Positions 8,852-18,260 are shown, counted from the first letter of the stretch. The stretch: 64,000 bases of DNA from Myxococcales bacterium (GCA_016794365.1 JAEUKB010000022.1:62001-126000), one strand, 5' to 3'. Made by a program: numbers and translations. Notes: a model not told the origin generated them from the sequence alone.

Positions 8852-9559
8852 ATGGCGCAGCTAAAAAAGCGGAGCAAGACCAGTGCTTCTCCGCCGAAGG
8901 AACCCAAGCTAAACAGCCCGTTTTTCGAGGCGCGTAAGGAGCTGTGGGAGCTGTACGATCAGTCCAAGCAGGTCCAGGTTCGCAAAGAGCCGCCACCGCC
9001 GCCGCCGGTTATCGCCGAAGAAGAAAAGCTGTCGGATTCAGAGCTGTTCTATCGCGAGATGCAGGGAATCCGTCGCATAGCCTCGCAGGGTCGTGATCGT
9101 CCCGTCGAGATGGAGCGTGCCGCGAGACAGCGACTGTCGGAAGATGCGGAAGCTTATGCGCAGCTGTCCGATCTGCTGTCGGGAACGGGCTCGTTTGACA
9201 TCAGTGACACCGACGAATACATCGAAGGAATCGCGCACGGGCTCGACCGGCGGCTGCTTGTGCGACTGAGACGCGGCGATTTTTCGATCCAAGCGCATGT
9301 GGACTTGCACGGTCTGAATCGCGAAGAAGCGCGCATTCGCGTCGAGACGTTCTTGCATGAGTCACGCACCAACGACCGTCGCTGTGTGCTGATCGTGCAT
9401 GGTCGCGGGCTGAACTCCAAAGACCAGATTCCGGTGCTGAAAGAAGCGGTGCGGCTGTGGCTTGTGCGCGGACGGATTTCCAAGAGCGTGCTGGCGTTTG
9501 CGACAGCGCGTCCGACCGACGGTGGAGCCGGTGCGGTCTATGTTCTTTTGCGTCGCTGA
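8852..9559 (+). CDS. Smr (small MutS-related) domain protein
   Basis: The 235-residue protein has a basic N-terminus, a Pro-rich segment (PPPPPP) and a helical middle. The C-terminal Smr domain shows DLHGLNREEAR, VHGRG and a GGAGAVYVLL ending. Smr domains bind and often nick DNA or RNA; the conserved DLHG and HGRG motifs are present, so nuclease activity is plausible. Its 3' end overlaps the convergent kinase gene by 22 bp. The start ATG at 8852 lacks a strong ribosome site. Confidence 0.87.
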   Translation: MAQLKKRSKTSASPPKEPKLNSPFFEARKELWELYDQSKQVQVRKEPPPPPPVIAEEEKLSDSELFYREMQGIRRIASQGRDRPVEMERAARQRLSEDAEAYAQLSDLLSGTGSFDISDTDEYIEGIAHGLDRRLLVRLRRGDFSIQAHVDLHGLNREEARIRVETFLHESRTNDRRCVLIVHGRGLNSKDQIPVLKEAVRLWLVRGRISKSVLAFATARPTDGGAGAVYVLLRR

Positions 9560-11580
9560 CCCAGTGAAGCAAGCTGCGTGAAGTCATCGTCAGCGGTTGG
9601 GTCCGAACAGGCTGCGGCATGTGGTGCGACGAGCGGTCCTTGTCCTGCAACGATCAGCAGCGGACCGTGTTTTTCAACCAGCACCGACGATGAAACTGTA
9701 CCGTGACAGATGCCGCTGCGATGGATGGCCGACAGCGTCTTGTGCAGCAGCGACTCGTGGGCGACGGAAAGCGGAGCCTGCTCCGTCGGTTTGTGTCCAA
9801 TCGGTTCTTCGTAGTGAACCTCGGGCTGGGCGCTGGTCTCGACGATGCGTAGCACGCGCTGAAGTCCCGGTCCGCCAAGCTGCGCCATCTTCTGAAGCCA
9901 GCGTCGCTGCGCTTGTCCTGGCTCGGTATCGAAGCTGCCCGGTGCAAAGCGCTCGATCCATAGGCTGCGTCCCAGGCGCAGATCCACGCTGTGAACGATC
10001 TCACTGTGCGGAGTCCGGGCGACGACCGCTGCGGGTGACTGCGTCTGGCTCGGATGCAACTGCGTGGACGGATCGTCTTTGGTCCGCTCGGTGATGGGCT
10101 CAAGCTGCGCGTCAGCAGAAGGTCGCTGGCCAAGTTGTAGCGTCACGGGCTCTGCGCGATCTTCAGTGGGAAGCTGGCGAAGCTGCACAAGCAGCGCTTC
10201 GAGCGAAGCGGGTCGCTCGGCGGCAGACTTGCTAAGGAGCTGCTGACACAGCATCGACCACGGCGGCGGAACATCGGGTCGCAGGCTGCGTGGGTCGGGC
10301 GCGGGCTGATACAGATGCTGCGACACCCAATCGGGACCGACAAACGGCAGGCTTCCCGTCAGAAGCTGAAACATCGTCACACCCAGCGAGTACAGGTCGG
10401 TGGCAAACGAGAGCGGCTGTCCATCGAGCTGTTCCGGGGAAATGTAGGCCAGCGTTCCGACGATGCTCTCGGTCTGCGTGGCACCCAGTTGTCCGAGCAG
10501 CGCAGCCCCGAAGTCGCCGATCTTGGTGCGATGGGCTTCGTCCAAAAACAGGTTGTGCGGCTTGATGTCACGATGGAGCACCGCCGCGCCGTGGGCGACC
10601 TCAAGTCCCGTCGTCACATCAATCAGAATCCGCGCTAGCTTGGGCAGCGACAGCGGGAGCGGCAGCTCTCCGAGCGATCCGCCGCGCATGTATTCCATCA
10701 CCAGCAGTCCCGCCGCGTCGGAAAAGTCGAGCAGCGTCACGATGTTGGGATGTCTCAGCGCCTTCAGGATCTTGGCTTCCGCACAGAAGCGCTGCCACGC
10801 CTGCGAGGAATGTCCGTGCTGTGACGACTGCGGCAAGAGCTTGATCGCCACGGTCTGTCCCGTCACCACATCGTCGGCGCGAAAGACGCGACCCATGCCA
10901 CCCGCGCCGAGAAGCTGCCCGAGCCGATATCGTCCAAGCAAGAGCCGCTCGTCGCTTCGTCGCGCTGGCGTCAGCCGAAGCCAGTCGGACAGAAGCAGTG
11001 GTGCGCTCGGATGTCGCTGCCGATACGAGTCATGCAGGGGCTGCGCTGCATCCGGCAGTCCAAGCTGAACCAGTCCGTGGGCAAGCTGAAGCTCAAGCTC
11101 GTCGAGCAGCTCGGTCGCTGGCTGGCGCTCGGTTCGCAGTGCGCGTCGGGCCGCTTGCAGCATGGGAACCGCTTCATCCGTCCGTCCCTGCCGAAGCAGC
11201 AGCAGTCCCAGCCGATGCACCGCCGATCGATTGCCTGGATGCGATGGCTGGAGCGGATCGACCTTTCGATAGAAGGACTCTGCCTGCGCGTCGTGGCCCA
11301 GCTGCTCGGACACGCGGCCTGCTTCGAGAAGCTCCCCGGCCTGTTGGAACAGTGACAGCGCCTGCGAGAGCTGTCCACGCTGCTCATACAGTCGCGCGGC
11401 ACGCTCTGACAGCCCGTGATCGGCCAAGATGCGCGCGGTCTGCGCTGCGATCTGTGGTGATGCTTGTCCGAGCGCGACGATCAGCGCGTCGATGCCTCCG
11501 ACATCTTGCGTCAAAAGCGTCTGACGCAGGGCCTGAAGCAGTGACTCTGCCTGCGCATCATGAGACGATCCCTGCGGCAC
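9538..11580 (-). CDS. Ser/Thr protein kinase with N-terminal TPR-like region and degenerate second kinase lobe
   Basis: The 680-residue soluble protein has about 200 residues of TPR-like helices. A complete Hanks-type kinase domain follows (about 217-470). It has the glycine loop GAGGMGRV (225-232), VAIK Lys247, HRD Asp339, K341, N343 and DFG Asp356. From about 525 to 655 the sequence again resembles kinase, with SLLHKTLSAIHRSGICHG followed by TVSSSVLV, matching an HRDLKPSNVL region with the catalytic Asp lost. It would therefore be a tandem kinase-pseudokinase. Its start is a GTG at 11580, and no in-frame ATG lies nearby. There is no transmembrane helix. Confidence 0.88.
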   Translation of the reverse strand: MPQGSSHDAQAESLLQALRQTLLTQDVGGIDALIVALGQASPQIAAQTARILADHGLSERAARLYEQRGQLSQALSLFQQAGELLEAGRVSEQLGHDAQAESFYRKVDPLQPSHPGNRSAVHRLGLLLLRQGRTDEAVPMLQAARRALRTERQPATELLDELELQLAHGLVQLGLPDAAQPLHDSYRQRHPSAPLLLSDWLRLTPARRSDERLLLGRYRLGQLLGAGGMGRVFRADDVVTGQTVAIKLLPQSSQHGHSSQAWQRFCAEAKILKALRHPNIVTLLDFSDAAGLLVMEYMRGGSLGELPLPLSLPKLARILIDVTTGLEVAHGAAVLHRDIKPHNLFLDEAHRTKIGDFGAALLGQLGATQTESIVGTLAYISPEQLDGQPLSFATDLYSLGVTMFQLLTGSLPFVGPDWVSQHLYQPAPDPRSLRPDVPPPWSMLCQQLLSKSAAERPASLEALLVQLRQLPTEDRAEPVTLQLGQRPSADAQLEPITERTKDDPSTQLHPSQTQSPAAVVARTPHSEIVHSVDLRLGRSLWIERFAPGSFDTEPGQAQRRWLQKMAQLGGPGLQRVLRIVETSAQPEVHYEEPIGHKPTEQAPLSVAHESLLHKTLSAIHRSGICHGTVSSSVLVEKHGPLLIVAGQGPLVAPHAAACSDPTADDDFTQLASLGQRRKRT

Positions 11581-11658
11581 AAAAAAAATCTATCAGAGCG
11601 TGTAAGGCCGGGGAACGGATCGCGTTTGTAAGACCAAACCAGGGGGGAGGGACGATCG

Positions 11659-12648
11659 ATGCGTCTCGGAACGTCGTGGGCTGCCAAGCGAACGCTGGTG
11701 GGCCTTTTGTGTTTGTCACTGTTTGGTTGTCATCAGTCGAGCCAGAGCGTGCGGACCGATCCGCGTGCGGGCGTGGACGCGACGGGATATGTCAGCTCGT
11801 CGGGGTCGGAATACCCAAGCCCACCGCCTGAATCGAGCACCGGGGCAGGGCAGCTTGCACCGTCGTACGCGCCGCAGGTCTTGGCCGACAAGCGAGTGGA
11901 ACAAGATGCCTCTCTGCGTCGGCAAGCAGAGCGTCCGGGGCTCGGCACCGAGTACGGAGAGACTCGCTATTCGCCAGTTCGTGATGTGCCTTTTGAGCGC
12001 GCAACCGATTCGCCGCTGTTCATCGGGAGCGTTCACTACAACGATGCGCAAGGTGCCAGGGCGCAGCAAGATCGCTTGGTCCGTCGCTATTATCCCGGCG
12101 AGCCGCTCTGGCGCATGTATCAGGGCAATCGTCCGACGCCGTGGGTCGGTGTGACCGTCTCTGTGGTCGATGAGTATGGTCAGCCGCTGCCGTCGTACCA
12201 CCTCGCGAATCACATCTTGGTCGTCGGCACAGCCGGTCAGCGCTACGCCATTCAGGTGGACAACCGAACCCCGCATCGCTTCGAGCTGGTCGCTTCCGTC
12301 GATGGTCAAGATGTCGTCGATGGTCAGTCGGCAAACCTCAGCAAGCGCGGCTACATCGTCGATTCCTATCGTCAGGTTCGCATCGATGGCTTCCGCAAGA
12401 GCATGAGCGAGGTCGCCGCCTTTCGCTTCGGCTCGGTACGTAATTCGTATGCTGCACGCACCTCCGAGTTTGGCGATCGCAACGTCGGGGTCATCGGCAT
12501 CGCACTGTTTGGCGAGCGCGGCATTCCGATGTCCGCCTACAGCCCCGACTTGGATGACGAAGCGCGTCGTCGCGAAGCCGCTGATCCATTCCCTGGACGC
12601 TTTGCGCCGCCACCCCCGCAACCCCTTACGCCGCGACCGTATTACTAA
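11659..12648 (+). CDS. Predicted lipoprotein, unknown function
   Basis: The 329-residue product has a lipoprotein signal (LFGC lipobox). A low-complexity Ser/Pro/Gly linker follows, then a folded C-terminal region with VGVTVSVVDEYGQPLPS and a Pro-rich tail. I do not recognise the domain; a segment around residues 165-290 contains beta-rich blocks. The ATG is preceded by AGGGGGGAGGG. It is divergent from the kinase gene with 78 bp between starts. Confidence 0.7.
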   Translation: MRLGTSWAAKRTLVGLLCLSLFGCHQSSQSVRTDPRAGVDATGYVSSSGSEYPSPPPESSTGAGQLAPSYAPQVLADKRVEQDASLRRQAERPGLGTEYGETRYSPVRDVPFERATDSPLFIGSVHYNDAQGARAQQDRLVRRYYPGEPLWRMYQGNRPTPWVGVTVSVVDEYGQPLPSYHLANHILVVGTAGQRYAIQVDNRTPHRFELVASVDGQDVVDGQSANLSKRGYIVDSYRQVRIDGFRKSMSEVAAFRFGSVRNSYAARTSEFGDRNVGVIGIALFGERGIPMSAYSPDLDDEARRREAADPFPGRFAPPPPQPLTPRPYY

Positions 12649-12716
12649 GAACGCACCCTGGACTGCGCGACCGATAGCGTCCTTTCTCCTCGATGAGAAG
12701 ACGGAACCGTTCGTCG

Positions 12717-14177
12717 CTACTTGGTCGTAAAGACCTTCATCGGTGCGCTGATTCCTTTGAGCATCACTTCGCCCGCTGACTCCACGGGAAGGGCTCCTGC
12801 GACGTGCTCGGCCACCGCTTCGCTCAGCAGCAGCGAGGGCAGCGGCTCGCGCGCTCGACCTTCCAGCCGCGCCGCCAGGTTGACGTGGTGCCCGATCACC
12901 GTAAATTCCAGCCGATCGACCGTCCCCAGGTAGCCTGCGATCACTTCGCCCGCGTGGATCCCGATGCCCGCTCGCAGCGTGATGCCTCGCGTCGCCAGTC
13001 TCGCGTTGTAGTCCGCGAGCCGCTTCTGCATCTGCTGCGCCGCTCGCACCGCCCGAATCGCCGGTTCTCCGTGCGTCTCTTGTCCGAGCAGCCCGAACAC
13101 CGCCAGCAGCGCATCGCCGATGAACTTGTCGATCATCCCGTTTTGCTCGTAAATGGCGGCGACCATCTCTGCAAAGTAGCCGTTTAGCACTTCGATGAGC
13201 TGCTCGGGCGGTAGCGACTCTGACAGCGGCGTAAAGTCCCGTAGATCGCTAAACAGGATCACCGCCCACTTGCGCTGACCGCCCAGCTCTGCGGTCCTGC
13301 CGAACTTGGCATACTTTTCGATGAAGTCGCTGGCCACCTGCGGCGATACAAACCGTCCGAAGGCATCGCGAATTCGCTCTCGCACAAGCAGTCCGTGCGC
13401 CATTTCATTGATCCCGGTTGCCACGAGTGACAGCTCATCGGGACGACTGGTCACCGCTGCGGGCTGGAAGTTGCCTTGCCCGACCTGCTGCACTGCCAAC
13501 AGAAGCTGCTCGCTGTCTTTGCGCAGGCTCCGTCCAAACAGCAGGGCTGCGAACAGCGCCGCGCTCGTAAAGACCACCGATAGCATCGTCGCTTCGATGA
13601 CATGTCGCCGCTCTCCGTGCAGCTCGCCGACCACTCGCAGCAGCGTCAGCAGCAGCACCAGCGCCGGAGCCACCGTGAACACGACGTAGCCTTCGACCAG
13701 TCGCCAGCGCATTCGCTCGCGCAGCGGCGCACCCGGATCGATAGACGGCAGCGGCAGCGCCTGCTCAAACAGCAGATACTCAAGCTGACCGACGATTCCG
13801 CCACCGAGCACCCAGAACCCGAGCGCAAACTTGAGGTGACTCGCCATCGGAAACCATGGATACAGCACGACGTGCAGCAGGATCGCCAAGGCTCCGGCGC
13901 ACAGCCACGAAGCCACCGATCGCAGATAGGCAATCCGAGCCGGTGAGCGTTGTCGATCGCTGCGCTGCGTGATCGGGCGACTGAGCAGCACAAAGCGCAG
14001 CACGAAGTGACCAAACGACACCAGCGCGATGTTGCGCCCCAGCGCATCCGATGGCAGCGCGCAGATCGCGACGCAGACCAGGCGTGCGTAATAAAACGTA
14101 AACAGCGCGACCAGCACCGTCCCCAGCAGCAGCAGCGCCTGGGTCCGTAAGGGCAGCCGATACGAAGCTCCAGCCAT
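12717..14177 (-). CDS. Membrane-bound class III adenylate/guanylate cyclase
   Basis: The 486-residue product has six predicted transmembrane helices in the first 215 residues, then a HAMP-like linker (RSLRKDSEQLLLAVQQVGQGNF). The C-terminal class III cyclase domain has metal-binding aspartates in FSDLRDFTPLSE (Asp311) and DKFIGDALLAVFG (Asp355), both present. It should make cAMP or cGMP from the nucleotide triphosphate. The ATG at 14177 has GAGG five bases upstream and is preferred to a GTG at 14225. It is convergent with the lipoprotein gene. Confidence 0.9.
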   Translation of the reverse strand: MAGASYRLPLRTQALLLLGTVLVALFTFYYARLVCVAICALPSDALGRNIALVSFGHFVLRFVLLSRPITQRSDRQRSPARIAYLRSVASWLCAGALAILLHVVLYPWFPMASHLKFALGFWVLGGGIVGQLEYLLFEQALPLPSIDPGAPLRERMRWRLVEGYVVFTVAPALVLLLTLLRVVGELHGERRHVIEATMLSVVFTSAALFAALLFGRSLRKDSEQLLLAVQQVGQGNFQPAAVTSRPDELSLVATGINEMAHGLLVRERIRDAFGRFVSPQVASDFIEKYAKFGRTAELGGQRKWAVILFSDLRDFTPLSESLPPEQLIEVLNGYFAEMVAAIYEQNGMIDKFIGDALLAVFGLLGQETHGEPAIRAVRAAQQMQKRLADYNARLATRGITLRAGIGIHAGEVIAGYLGTVDRLEFTVIGHHVNLAARLEGRAREPLPSLLLSEAVAEHVAGALPVESAGEVMLKGISAPMKVFTTK

Positions 14178-14276
14178 GGCGACCTCGTCAGAGAAAATCC
14201 GCAGAGCGCTTGACCATTTGACCACAGCTCGCTTCTGCCGTGTGCGGAGACATTTCTGCGCGTACGGGCAAATACG

Positions 14277-14306
14277 TCGAGACGGATGGTTCGCTCACGC
14301 TATAAT
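14277..14306 (+). promoter_or_regulatory. Probable sigma-70-type promoter
   Basis: A perfect TATAAT lies at 14301-14306, with TCGAGA (4 of 6 matches to TTGACA) 18 bp upstream. It would drive the lipoprotein gene starting at 14369, leaving a leader of about 55 bases. Confidence 0.5.
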
Positions 14307-14368
14307 GGCGAACCTATCGTCGAGACTGGCTCTCCGCCGGTCGCCCTTTGTGAAGGAGGACTCGTTTC

Positions 14369-15436
14369 ATGAAAAAGCTTACGCTTGCTTCCGTCGGACT
14401 TGGCGTGTGTCTTCTGTCATCGCTGCTCGTTCACTGTGACAGCGATCCGGGTAGCAATACCGATACGGCGGACATGACCCAAGCAGCAGCCGATATGGCC
14501 GTTCCATCGGGCGACATGACGCCGACGCCTCCCGACCTGGCGGGCGCTGCGGCTCCGACCAAGGTGATGGGCTTTATGCAGCCAGCTTCGGCGTTCTGGG
14601 ATGCGACGACCAACTCTTGGTACGTATCCAACGTCGTCACCAACAACATCACCGATCCGAAGGCGTTTAACGACAACAACGCCTACATCACCAAGGTTCC
14701 GGCCAACCTACAGAGCCCCGATCACAACTGGTTCAAAGGCACCGCTGCCGTCAAGCTGTCGGCACCGTTCGGTCTGCGCATTGTGTCGAATAAGCTCTAC
14801 GTCGGCGATATCAACAAGCTGTGGGTGATCGATATGACGAACCCGACGGGCGCAAACACCATCCAGTCCGGCACCGTGGCAGCGGGTGGGCTTGCGGGAC
14901 TTGCGGGCTATCCGGCCTTCCTGATTGACGTTGCCCTCGATGCCTCCGGCAATGTCTACGCGGTGGATGCGACGGGCGGTCGAGTTCTCAAGTGGAATGC
15001 GGGCTTTGCGGCGGGTGCCATGCCGTCTGCGACCCCGGTTGCGGCCGACACGCTGGCCGGTGCGAGCGGCATCAACATCGATGGCACCAAGCTCATTCTG
15101 GCCGAAGCTGGCATCAACCAAGTCCTCATGAAGACCGGCGGCATCAGCACGGCCAACCTCGATGGCTCGGGACTCAAGCGGCTCGTCAACAGCACCAAGA
15201 TGACGCTCGCGTACCAGGGCATCGAAAAGGACACCGCCAGCAACAAGTACATGATCGCGTCGCCTGGCGATAAGGTCGTCTACTCTGTGGACCCCACAAC
15301 GGGTGCATCCACCATCTTGCGCGATGTTTCTGCGGACGGTGCCACCACCGCGACCGACATTGGCTGGGATCCCGTTGGCAAAGTCCTGGCTGTCCCCGAC
15401 ACCGGAGCCAACGTCGTCTACTTCTACAAACTGTAA
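14369..15436 (+). CDS. Lipoprotein with NHL/SMP-30-like beta-propeller
   Basis: The 355-residue product has a signal peptide ending near Cys23 and an Asp/Met/Pro-rich linker (TADMTQ, DMAVPSGDMTPTPPDL). Such linkers are common in myxobacterial surface lipoproteins. The rest consists of repeated blade-like segments (LYVGDINKLWVID, VYAVDATGGRVLKWN, KYMIASPGDKVVYSVD, VLAVPDTGANVVYFY), the pattern of NHL or SMP-30-type propellers. The ligand or enzymatic role is unknown. A strong GAAGGAGG ribosome site precedes the ATG. The promoter at 14277-14306 fits this gene. Confidence 0.8.
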   Translation: MKKLTLASVGLGVCLLSSLLVHCDSDPGSNTDTADMTQAAADMAVPSGDMTPTPPDLAGAAAPTKVMGFMQPASAFWDATTNSWYVSNVVTNNITDPKAFNDNNAYITKVPANLQSPDHNWFKGTAAVKLSAPFGLRIVSNKLYVGDINKLWVIDMTNPTGANTIQSGTVAAGGLAGLAGYPAFLIDVALDASGNVYAVDATGGRVLKWNAGFAAGAMPSATPVAADTLAGASGINIDGTKLILAEAGINQVLMKTGGISTANLDGSGLKRLVNSTKMTLAYQGIEKDTASNKYMIASPGDKVVYSVDPTTGASTILRDVSADGATTATDIGWDPVGKVLAVPDTGANVVYFYKL

Positions 15437-15484
15437 GCAGCGGGCGTGGACCGGGCTGGGCAGGCTCGGTCCCCAAAAAGTGCG

Positions 15485-15515
15485 GCCCCTGCAAAGATTT
15501 CTTGTTGACAGGGGC
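15485..15515 (+). terminator. Inverted repeat with overlapping TTGACA element
   Basis: GCCCCTG (15485-15491) pairs with CAGGGGC (15509-15515) around a 17-base loop, followed by GGTCCTTTT, so it may terminate the lipoprotein transcript. TTGACA at 15505-15510 overlaps it and may be the -35 of the tRNA-Lys promoter; the -10 is poor (AATACA near 15531). Confidence 0.35.
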
Positions 15516-15551
15516 GGTCCTTTTATCGCAATACATACGCACTTCTTGCAC

Positions 15552-15624
15552 GGGCCCATAGCTCAACTGGCAGAGCAGCGGACTCTTAATCCGTTTGTTG
15601 TAGGTTCGATTCCTACTGGGCTCA
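15552..15624 (+). tRNA. trnK: tRNA-Lys (anticodon CUU)
   Basis: The 73-nt sequence folds as a full cloverleaf. The acceptor is GGGCCCA with TGGGCTC (one G-U pair). The anticodon stem is GCGGA/TCCGT with loop CTCTTAA and anticodon CTT at 15585-15587. The T-arm is GTAGG-TTCGATT-CCTAC. CCA is not encoded. A hairpin terminator follows. Confidence 0.96.
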
Positions 15625-15632
15625 CAAAACAG

Positions 15633-15662
15633 GCCGTAGTCCTTGACTACGGCTTTTTTTTT
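15633..15662 (+). terminator. Rho-independent terminator after tRNA-Lys
   Basis: A perfect 9-bp stem, GCCGTAGTC with GACTACGGC, has a 3-base loop and is followed by nine T residues. Confidence 0.93.
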
Positions 15663-15712
15663 ACCGATGTTCTAGGTGGCGGTCGTTTTGGGCCGCATGT
15701 TTGTGTCTCTTC

Positions 15713-15794
15713 GCGAGAGTGGCGGAACTGGCAGACGCACCAGACTTAGGATCTGGCGCCGGAAGGCTTAAGGGTTCGACTCCCTTCTCTCGCA
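15713..15794 (+). tRNA. trnL: tRNA-Leu (anticodon UAG)
   Basis: The 82-nt sequence has a perfect 7-bp acceptor stem (GCGAGAG/CTCTCGC) and an anticodon stem CCAGA/TCTGG with loop CTTAGGA (anticodon TAG). The long variable arm is typical of tRNA-Leu. CCA is not encoded. It is 88 bp after tRNA-Lys but separated from it by a terminator, so it probably has its own promoter. Confidence 0.96.
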
Positions 15795-15919
15795 CTGTGT
15801 GACTTCGCGTGGGGTGATGGCACGCGATGTCTGCGCTTGTCCGCGAGCCTCTTGCATTGGCTGCGGCTCCTGTCGCAAGTTCGTGCCGATCGCACGCTTG
15901 CGATCCTGGAGGATCGGCC

Positions 15920-17020
15920 ATGTCTCGTGTTCATTTTGCGCTCTGCGCACTGCTTGCTTGGTCCACTGGCTGTGGTGCGGACGGCGATGAGCCTCTGCGC
16001 TTTGCCACCGAAAAGCCGCGCTTCTTTCAAGGCCTGAACCTGCTAAAGGACGAGACACGGGCAGCCTTTCCCGAGTTCGAGAAGCGCTGGGATTCCATCG
16101 CCCAAGACACCATCGCGCGACTCGAAAACGGCGAGATCGTCGAAGAGAAAGAGCAAAAGGAAGCGGCTGCCGCGCTGCTCTATTCCGCGTTTGCCCTGGT
16201 CGCGGGTCAGCATGCCATCGAGGACGGCTACCTCAAGCTGACCGATCTGACCAGACCGCCGCGCTATTCCAAGGGTGATGACATCGACGAACAGAAGGCG
16301 CGCATGGTCAAAGCCAGCGAGTGGCTGCGTCGCGCTGCCGAGCTAGACCCCAGCGATGAGCGCATCCCTGCCGTCATTCGCTCGTGTGCGTTCAACTTGC
16401 AGACCATCGATGGCACGTTCACCGCCGACGTGCTGCTCGGCCTAAACGGTGCGGCCAGCCAGAGCTGGTTTGACACCTACACCGCGATCCTGCTGCTGCG
16501 CGATCCCAACCTGCATCCAGGCTACGCGCCGCAGATCGAGCAGCTCATCGGCATTGCCTGCGGATCGTCGCGCTTTAACTGTAGTGGTGGCGGGCCGCCA
16601 AAAGATCCGGCGACCGGCGAGCGCTGGCTGACCAAGGAAGTCATGGGGCCGCTGCTGATGAGCGATCTGCTGGCCAAGCGTGGTGAGTCGCAGCTGCACC
16701 GGGCCGACCTCAATCCGGCGATGGCGGGCACGCTGATTCCTGAAGCCGTGATGCGGCTCAAGGGCGCAGAAGCCTTCCTGTTGGCGGCCAAGGCGGCGGT
16801 GACGGATCCCGCGCTGGCTCACTTTCCGGCCAAGTCCCGTCTGGCAGAGCGCAGCGATCGGATGACAGCACTTCTCGCGGCTGCCAGTGGTCGTCAAGGC
16901 GGCGGCACTGGACCTGCGCTACCCGATCCGAACTACTACAAAGGTCGCGCTTATCTCGACGCATATCAGTGTGTGGCTTGCCACACTGCCGGACCGACGA
17001 CACAATCGCTGCCGCGCTAA
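15920..17020 (+). CDS. Lipoprotein with C-terminal single CXXCH heme motif
   Basis: The 366-residue product has a lipoprotein signal (WSTGC), then a long helical, probably TPR-like region. A single c-type heme motif CVACH lies 17 residues from the end. One heme motif at the extreme C-terminus of a helical lipoprotein suggests an electron-transfer or sensor role at the membrane, but I do not recognise a named family. The ATG at 15920 has GGAGG eight bases upstream. It lies directly after the tRNA pair. Confidence 0.72.
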   Translation: MSRVHFALCALLAWSTGCGADGDEPLRFATEKPRFFQGLNLLKDETRAAFPEFEKRWDSIAQDTIARLENGEIVEEKEQKEAAAALLYSAFALVAGQHAIEDGYLKLTDLTRPPRYSKGDDIDEQKARMVKASEWLRRAAELDPSDERIPAVIRSCAFNLQTIDGTFTADVLLGLNGAASQSWFDTYTAILLLRDPNLHPGYAPQIEQLIGIACGSSRFNCSGGGPPKDPATGERWLTKEVMGPLLMSDLLAKRGESQLHRADLNPAMAGTLIPEAVMRLKGAEAFLLAAKAAVTDPALAHFPAKSRLAERSDRMTALLAAASGRQGGGTGPALPDPNYYKGRAYLDAYQCVACHTAGPTTQSLPR

Positions 17021-17063
17021 GATCTAGCGCAGATCGGTCGATGTCTTGGGGCAAGGGGCAGCC

Positions 17064-18104
17064 ATGCGCGACGAACAACCCGTGATTTTGGATGGCGGGC
17101 ACGGCGAAGGAGGCGGTCAAATCCTTCGGACCGCGCTGTCTCTGTCGCTCTGTACCGGACGAGCTTTTCGACTGACCGCGATTCGCCAGAACCGGGAAAA
17201 GCCGGGCCTGCGTCCGCAGCACATGCTGGCCGTCTTGTCGGCGCAGCGACTTGGGTCAGCCTATGTCGAAGGCGCACAGGTGGGCTCGCGTGAGCTGTGG
17301 TTTGAGCCCAAGCAGAAGGTCACGCCGGGCACGTACTTCTTCGACATCGGAACGGCGGGCAGCACCTTGCTGGTCTTACAGACGCTGCTGCCTGCGCTGC
17401 TTGCGGCCTCTGGGCCCTCGTCCCTGACGCTCTGTGGTGGCACCCACAACCTGCATGCGCCGACCTTCGAGTTCGTGGAGCGCGTCTACTTGCCTCGGCT
17501 GGCGCAGCTCGGACATCGGGTGTCGATTTCGCTGCTACGCCCCGGCTTCTATCCGATCGGCGGCGGCAAGCTGACTGTGCAGGTGACCCCGACGACCGAA
17601 ACCCAGCCGCTTGAGATCCTGTCACGCGGTAGCGTGCGCTCGGTGCAGGCCGAGGTGCTGGTCAGTCGCCTGCCGATGCACATCAGCCAGCGGGAGCAGG
17701 CCACCTTGATGAGCCGCCTAGACATCCCCGCCGATCACTGTCATGTCCGCGCGCTGACCGACTGCGCCGGTCCCGGCAACGCGCTGCTCGTTCAGATCGA
17801 CACCGATTCAGGCAGCGAGCTGTTCTGCGCCATCGGAGAGCGCGGCGTCCGTGCCGAACAGGTTGCCTCTGACTGCGCCGATGAGGTGGATCGCTTCCTC
17901 CTCGCCGATGTTCCGGTCGGTGAGTACCTGGCCGATCAGCTCCTACTCCCTCTCGCGCTGGGATCGGGCGGGCGCTTTTTGACCACCGCGCCTTCGCTAC
18001 ACACCCTGACCCAAGTCGATACCCTGCGCGCCTTTTTGCCGGTTCAGATCGCGATCGAACAAAAAACGGATCGCGCCCACCTCATCACTGTTTCGCCGCG
18101 CTGA
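17064..18104 (+). CDS. rtcA: RNA 3'-terminal phosphate cyclase
   Basis: The 346-residue enzyme converts RNA 3'-phosphate to a 2',3'-cyclic phosphate using ATP. Conserved RtcA features include DGGHGEGGGQILRTALSLS at the N-terminus, GTAGSTLLVLQTLLP, GGGKL and LADQLLLPLAL. The SLHTLT near the end matches the catalytic-His motif, placing the AMP-accepting histidine at about residue 313. Length fits the family (about 340). The ATG at 17064 follows AAGGGG and is preferred to a TTG at 17046. No rtcB or rtcR lies nearby, so regulation is unknown. Confidence 0.94.
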   Translation: MRDEQPVILDGGHGEGGGQILRTALSLSLCTGRAFRLTAIRQNREKPGLRPQHMLAVLSAQRLGSAYVEGAQVGSRELWFEPKQKVTPGTYFFDIGTAGSTLLVLQTLLPALLAASGPSSLTLCGGTHNLHAPTFEFVERVYLPRLAQLGHRVSISLLRPGFYPIGGGKLTVQVTPTTETQPLEILSRGSVRSVQAEVLVSRLPMHISQREQATLMSRLDIPADHCHVRALTDCAGPGNALLVQIDTDSGSELFCAIGERGVRAEQVASDCADEVDRFLLADVPVGEYLADQLLLPLALGSGGRFLTTAPSLHTLTQVDTLRAFLPVQIAIEQKTDRAHLITVSPR

Positions 18105-18200
18105 CCGACGGACCGCTGCGCTCACAAGCCTGCACACAAATTGAGCGGTTTGCTGCTGAACCTATGGCGCTGTCAGAGGCATCAGATGTAATGAGGTTGT

Positions 18201-18221
18201 TGCGGCAAGTGGTTTGTCGCA
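18201..18221 (+). other. Hairpin in the leader of the small secreted protein gene
   Basis: TGCGGCAA (18201-18208) can pair with TTGTCGCA (18214-18221) around GTGGT, with one G-U pair. It lies about 40 bases before the ATG at 18261. Confidence 0.3.
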
Positions 18222-18260
18222 GCCGAACAAACGGTCCCTACAGAGATTGAGGAGTTCCCC

